Origin: Kiritimatiellia bacterium
GTDB lineage: Bacteria > Verrucomicrobiota > Kiritimatiellia > CAIQIC01 > JAGNIJ01
Length of the DNA stretch: 48,660 bases
Direction: 5' to 3'
NCBI GenBank assembly: GCA_018001225.1
Contig: JAGNIJ010000035.1
Span: 1 to 48,660 of the forward strand
Shown here: positions 47,095 through 48,660 of the stretch, piece by piece
Layout: each line of letters opens with the position of its first letter
Position numbering within the stretch: position 1 is the first letter of the stretch
The notes under the pieces: generated by a model
Told to the model about the DNA's origin: nothing
The model's input: only the letters and a program-made list of their open reading frames with translations
Databases searched by the model: none
Program-made: the position numbers and the translations under genes

Positions 47095-47589
47095 ACCGGT
47101 CACACTGTAGCAGCCAACCCGGCGCGCGACCAGCGCGGGATGCCTGGGCCTGCTTTCGGCCAGGACTGATTCATGAGAACGGTGAATCCTCGATCCGTGA
47201 AGGGAATGCGATTTTTCTCAATGGGACTCACCTCGCGAAACGTGGGGGTCCGGAATCCGCGGAGCCAACGGCCCCGCGACCGGGGGCGGTCGCGGGCTAC
47301 GCCGAGTACCGCATCCGCGGCGTCCGTGTAGCGCGGCCTCGCCCTCGAGGCCCGCGCATGCCCTGGTGTGCGCGCGCCTTGTTCTTCCATGGTTGAAACG
47401 GGTTACGATCCTTTATGAATCAGTCCTGGCTTTCGGCGGCCGGAACCGACCGCGCTCCACCCCTCGGGGCGTGGGCCTCCGCCGCCGGATATCCGGCTTT
47501 CAGAAAGTGCTGGCCAGGCGACGGGGCGGGGCATATAAAGATCGGAATGAGGTCGCGCCCCGGGAGAGGGCGGCATCCCGAAAGGACGG
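47095..47589. other. Intergenic region with inverted repeats, no gene seen
   Basis: 495 bp between divergent genes. It contains the inverted repeat 47159-47174 / 47415-47430 (GCCAGGACTGATTCAT and its complement) and, inside it, the hairpin CCCGCGACC-GGGGGC-GGTCGCGGG (47273-47296). A CATATAAAG box lies near 47531. A reverse-strand frame of 96 codons exists but has an Arg/Pro-rich, unprotein-like composition. Confidence 0.45.
47159..47430. repeat. 272-bp unit bounded by 16-bp inverted repeats
   Basis: GCCAGGACTGATTCAT at 47159-47174 is the exact reverse complement of ATGAATCAGTCCTGGC at 47415-47430. No transposase lies inside, so a small non-autonomous element (MITE-like) is one reading; chance or two solo repeats is another. 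Confidence 0.5.
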
Positions 47590-48660
47590 ATGCGAAGAAC
47601 GTCGTGCCAGGGATGGGCTTTTGTGTGTCTGCTGCTCTCGTGGTCTGCCCAGGCCCAGTGGCGAACACAATCGGTTGACCTGCAGCCCGGCTGGAACGCC
47701 GTCTATCTCGAAGTCCAACCGGAGCCGCGGCTGCTGGACGAGGTGTTCACGAACCGGGCGGTCGAGAGCGTGTGGAAGTGGGACCGGCGGTTCAGCCACA
47801 TCGAGTTCACGACCGACCCCTACACGCTGGAGCCCGAGGATCCCCACTGGCTGGTCTGGCTGCCGGCGGACGATGCGCGCCGGTTCCTGTCGCGGCTGTT
47901 CACGCTGCAAGGGGGGCAGGCCTACCTGGTGAAGGTGCCGACCAACGCGGCGGGGTACACGCTGCCGGTCAAGGGCCGCGTGATCGTGCCGTTAACGGAC
48001 TGGTACGCGCATGGCCTGAACCTGGTGGGGTTCCCGGTGCACCCGAACAACCCGCCGACGTTTTCGTCCTTCTTCGCCTTCACGGAGGAGGTGGACACGA
48101 CGCGGGGGGTGAACAACAAGCTGTTCAGCATCAACAGCGCGGGGCGGGGGGTGACGATCGTGCAGCCGAACCGGGAGACGGTGGCGGCGGGAAAGGCGTA
48201 CTGGGTCGGGTGCGACAGCGATCCGAAGTATGCCGGCCCGCTGGTCGCGGCGCCGTCCGGGGTGGGCGCGGTGGATTTCGGGTCGCACGTGGTGCAGCAG
48301 GAGTTGACGATCCGGAACCTCGGGCCGACCTCGATGGCGGTGCGGGTGACACAGGAGGCGTCGGAGGAAGAGACGGAGGGGTTCCCGGAACTGGCCGGGC
48401 CGGTGCCGCTTTCGTATCAGGCCCGCAACGCGAGCAACCAGTGGGAATGGGTCGAATTTCCCGTGGGCGGGCTGTCGCAAGCCGTGGCGGCGGGCGGGGC
48501 GTGGACGATCTACCTCGGGGTGCGACGCCAGGATTTTGCGCCGTACGTGCCGGTGGGGACGAACGGGGCGCTGTACCAAAGCCTTCTCAAGGTTGAAGAC
48601 ACGGCGCAGAGCCTGCTGGTGCGGGTGCCGGTGACGGCGGAGAAGCCGGCCGGCCTGCTG
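47590..48660 (+). CDS. Secreted protein of unknown function, 3' end outside window
   Basis: 357 codons are visible and remain open at the right edge. The N-terminus has a signal peptide (WAFVCLLLSWSAQAQ), then SVDLQPGWNAVYLEVQPEP and VFTNRAVESVWKWDRRF. This LQPGWNAVYLEV start is one I associate with large exported proteins of PVC bacteria. Later strands (LTIRNLGPTSMAVRVTQEAS) look like an immunoglobulin-like sandwich. The ATG at 47590 has AAAGGA 3 nt before it. No enzymatic motif is seen. Confidence 0.7.
   Translation, partial: MRRTSCQGWAFVCLLLSWSAQAQWRTQSVDLQPGWNAVYLEVQPEPRLLDEVFTNRAVESVWKWDRRFSHIEFTTDPYTLEPEDPHWLVWLPADDARRFLSRLFTLQGGQAYLVKVPTNAAGYTLPVKGRVIVPLTDWYAHGLNLVGFPVHPNNPPTFSSFFAFTEEVDTTRGVNNKLFSINSAGRGVTIVQPNRETVAAGKAYWVGCDSDPKYAGPLVAAPSGVGAVDFGSHVVQQELTIRNLGPTSMAVRVTQEASEEETEGFPELAGPVPLSYQARNASNQWEWVEFPVGGLSQAVAAGGAWTIYLGVRRQDFAPYVPVGTNGALYQSLLKVEDTAQSLLVRVPVTAEKPAGLL

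Noticed and set aside
47100..47390. 96-codon reverse-strand gene
   Set aside because: Composition is Arg/Pro-rich, it spans the inverted-repeat unit and hairpin, and it has no ribosome binding site or recognisable motif.

Overview
The window reads as chromosomal DNA of a high-GC, Gram-negative environmental bacterium. The best guess is the PVC superphylum, near Kiritimatiellota/Verrucomicrobiota. This rests on a DUF1559-type pseudopilin with an H-X9-DG motif, large secreted beta-repeat proteins with a common FYR-type C-terminus, and a DUF4465 protein under a B12 riboswitch. Families of palindromic intergenic repeats, including TTCCAA-N3-TTGGAA, point the same way. The phylum is an inference; no rRNA or tRNA gene was found.

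Layout. 1-2.0 kb: two mevalonate-pathway genes (mevalonate kinase, cut by the window edge, and mvaS). 2.2-10.4 kb: arginine genes argJ-argB-argD, then an M23 peptidase and a VapBC pair, then argG and lysA. 10.4-13.0 kb: an orphan malonate decarboxylase alpha subunit overlapping a nitrilase-superfamily gene. 13.1-16.3 kb: a secreted Kelch-thioredoxin fusion and metF. 16.3-19.0 kb: a cobalamin riboswitch, a DUF4465 (BtuH-like) protein and a pseudopilin. 19.2-22.7 kb: three GT4 glycosyltransferases. 22.7-24.4 kb: dapA-dapB. 24.6-28.1 kb: a fold-type II PLP enzyme and typA/bipA. 28.1-30.6 kb: a secreted FG-GAP protein. 30.8-33.9 kb: thrS-infC-rpmI-rplT, with infC using an AUU start. 33.9-36.7 kb: a REP-associated transposase (RAYT) between two identical hairpins, then a DUF218 gene and a DegP-like protease. 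36.8-37.9 kb: an array of TTCCAA palindromes leading into pheS. 38.0-44.7 kb: an autotransporter-repeat protein, a hybrid histidine kinase and glmS. 45.0-47.1 kb: toxin-antitoxin-like nucleotidyltransferase genes, one of them broken. 47.6 kb to the end: the start of another large secreted protein.

How the genes work together. argJBDG supply arginine biosynthesis. dapA, dapB and lysA supply diaminopimelate and lysine, and glmS supplies amino sugar for the envelope. metF and the B12-regulated genes meet at one-carbon/cobalamin metabolism. The translation block (thrS, infC, rpmI, rplT, pheS, typA) is the conserved core, but mobile or accessory genes separate rplT from pheS, and pheT is not adjacent.

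The most unusual content is non-coding: at least six families of quasi-palindromic elements, some forming the 3' ends of genes or the N-terminal leader of a pilin. Next come the RAYT/REP system with scattered degenerate copies, and the riboswitch-BtuH-pseudopilin unit, which could be a B12 capture module. Several genes (metF, lysA, vapB, the first glycosyltransferase, typA) have a good -10 box 7-12 nt before the start codon and no ribosome binding site, suggesting leaderless or near-leaderless mRNAs.
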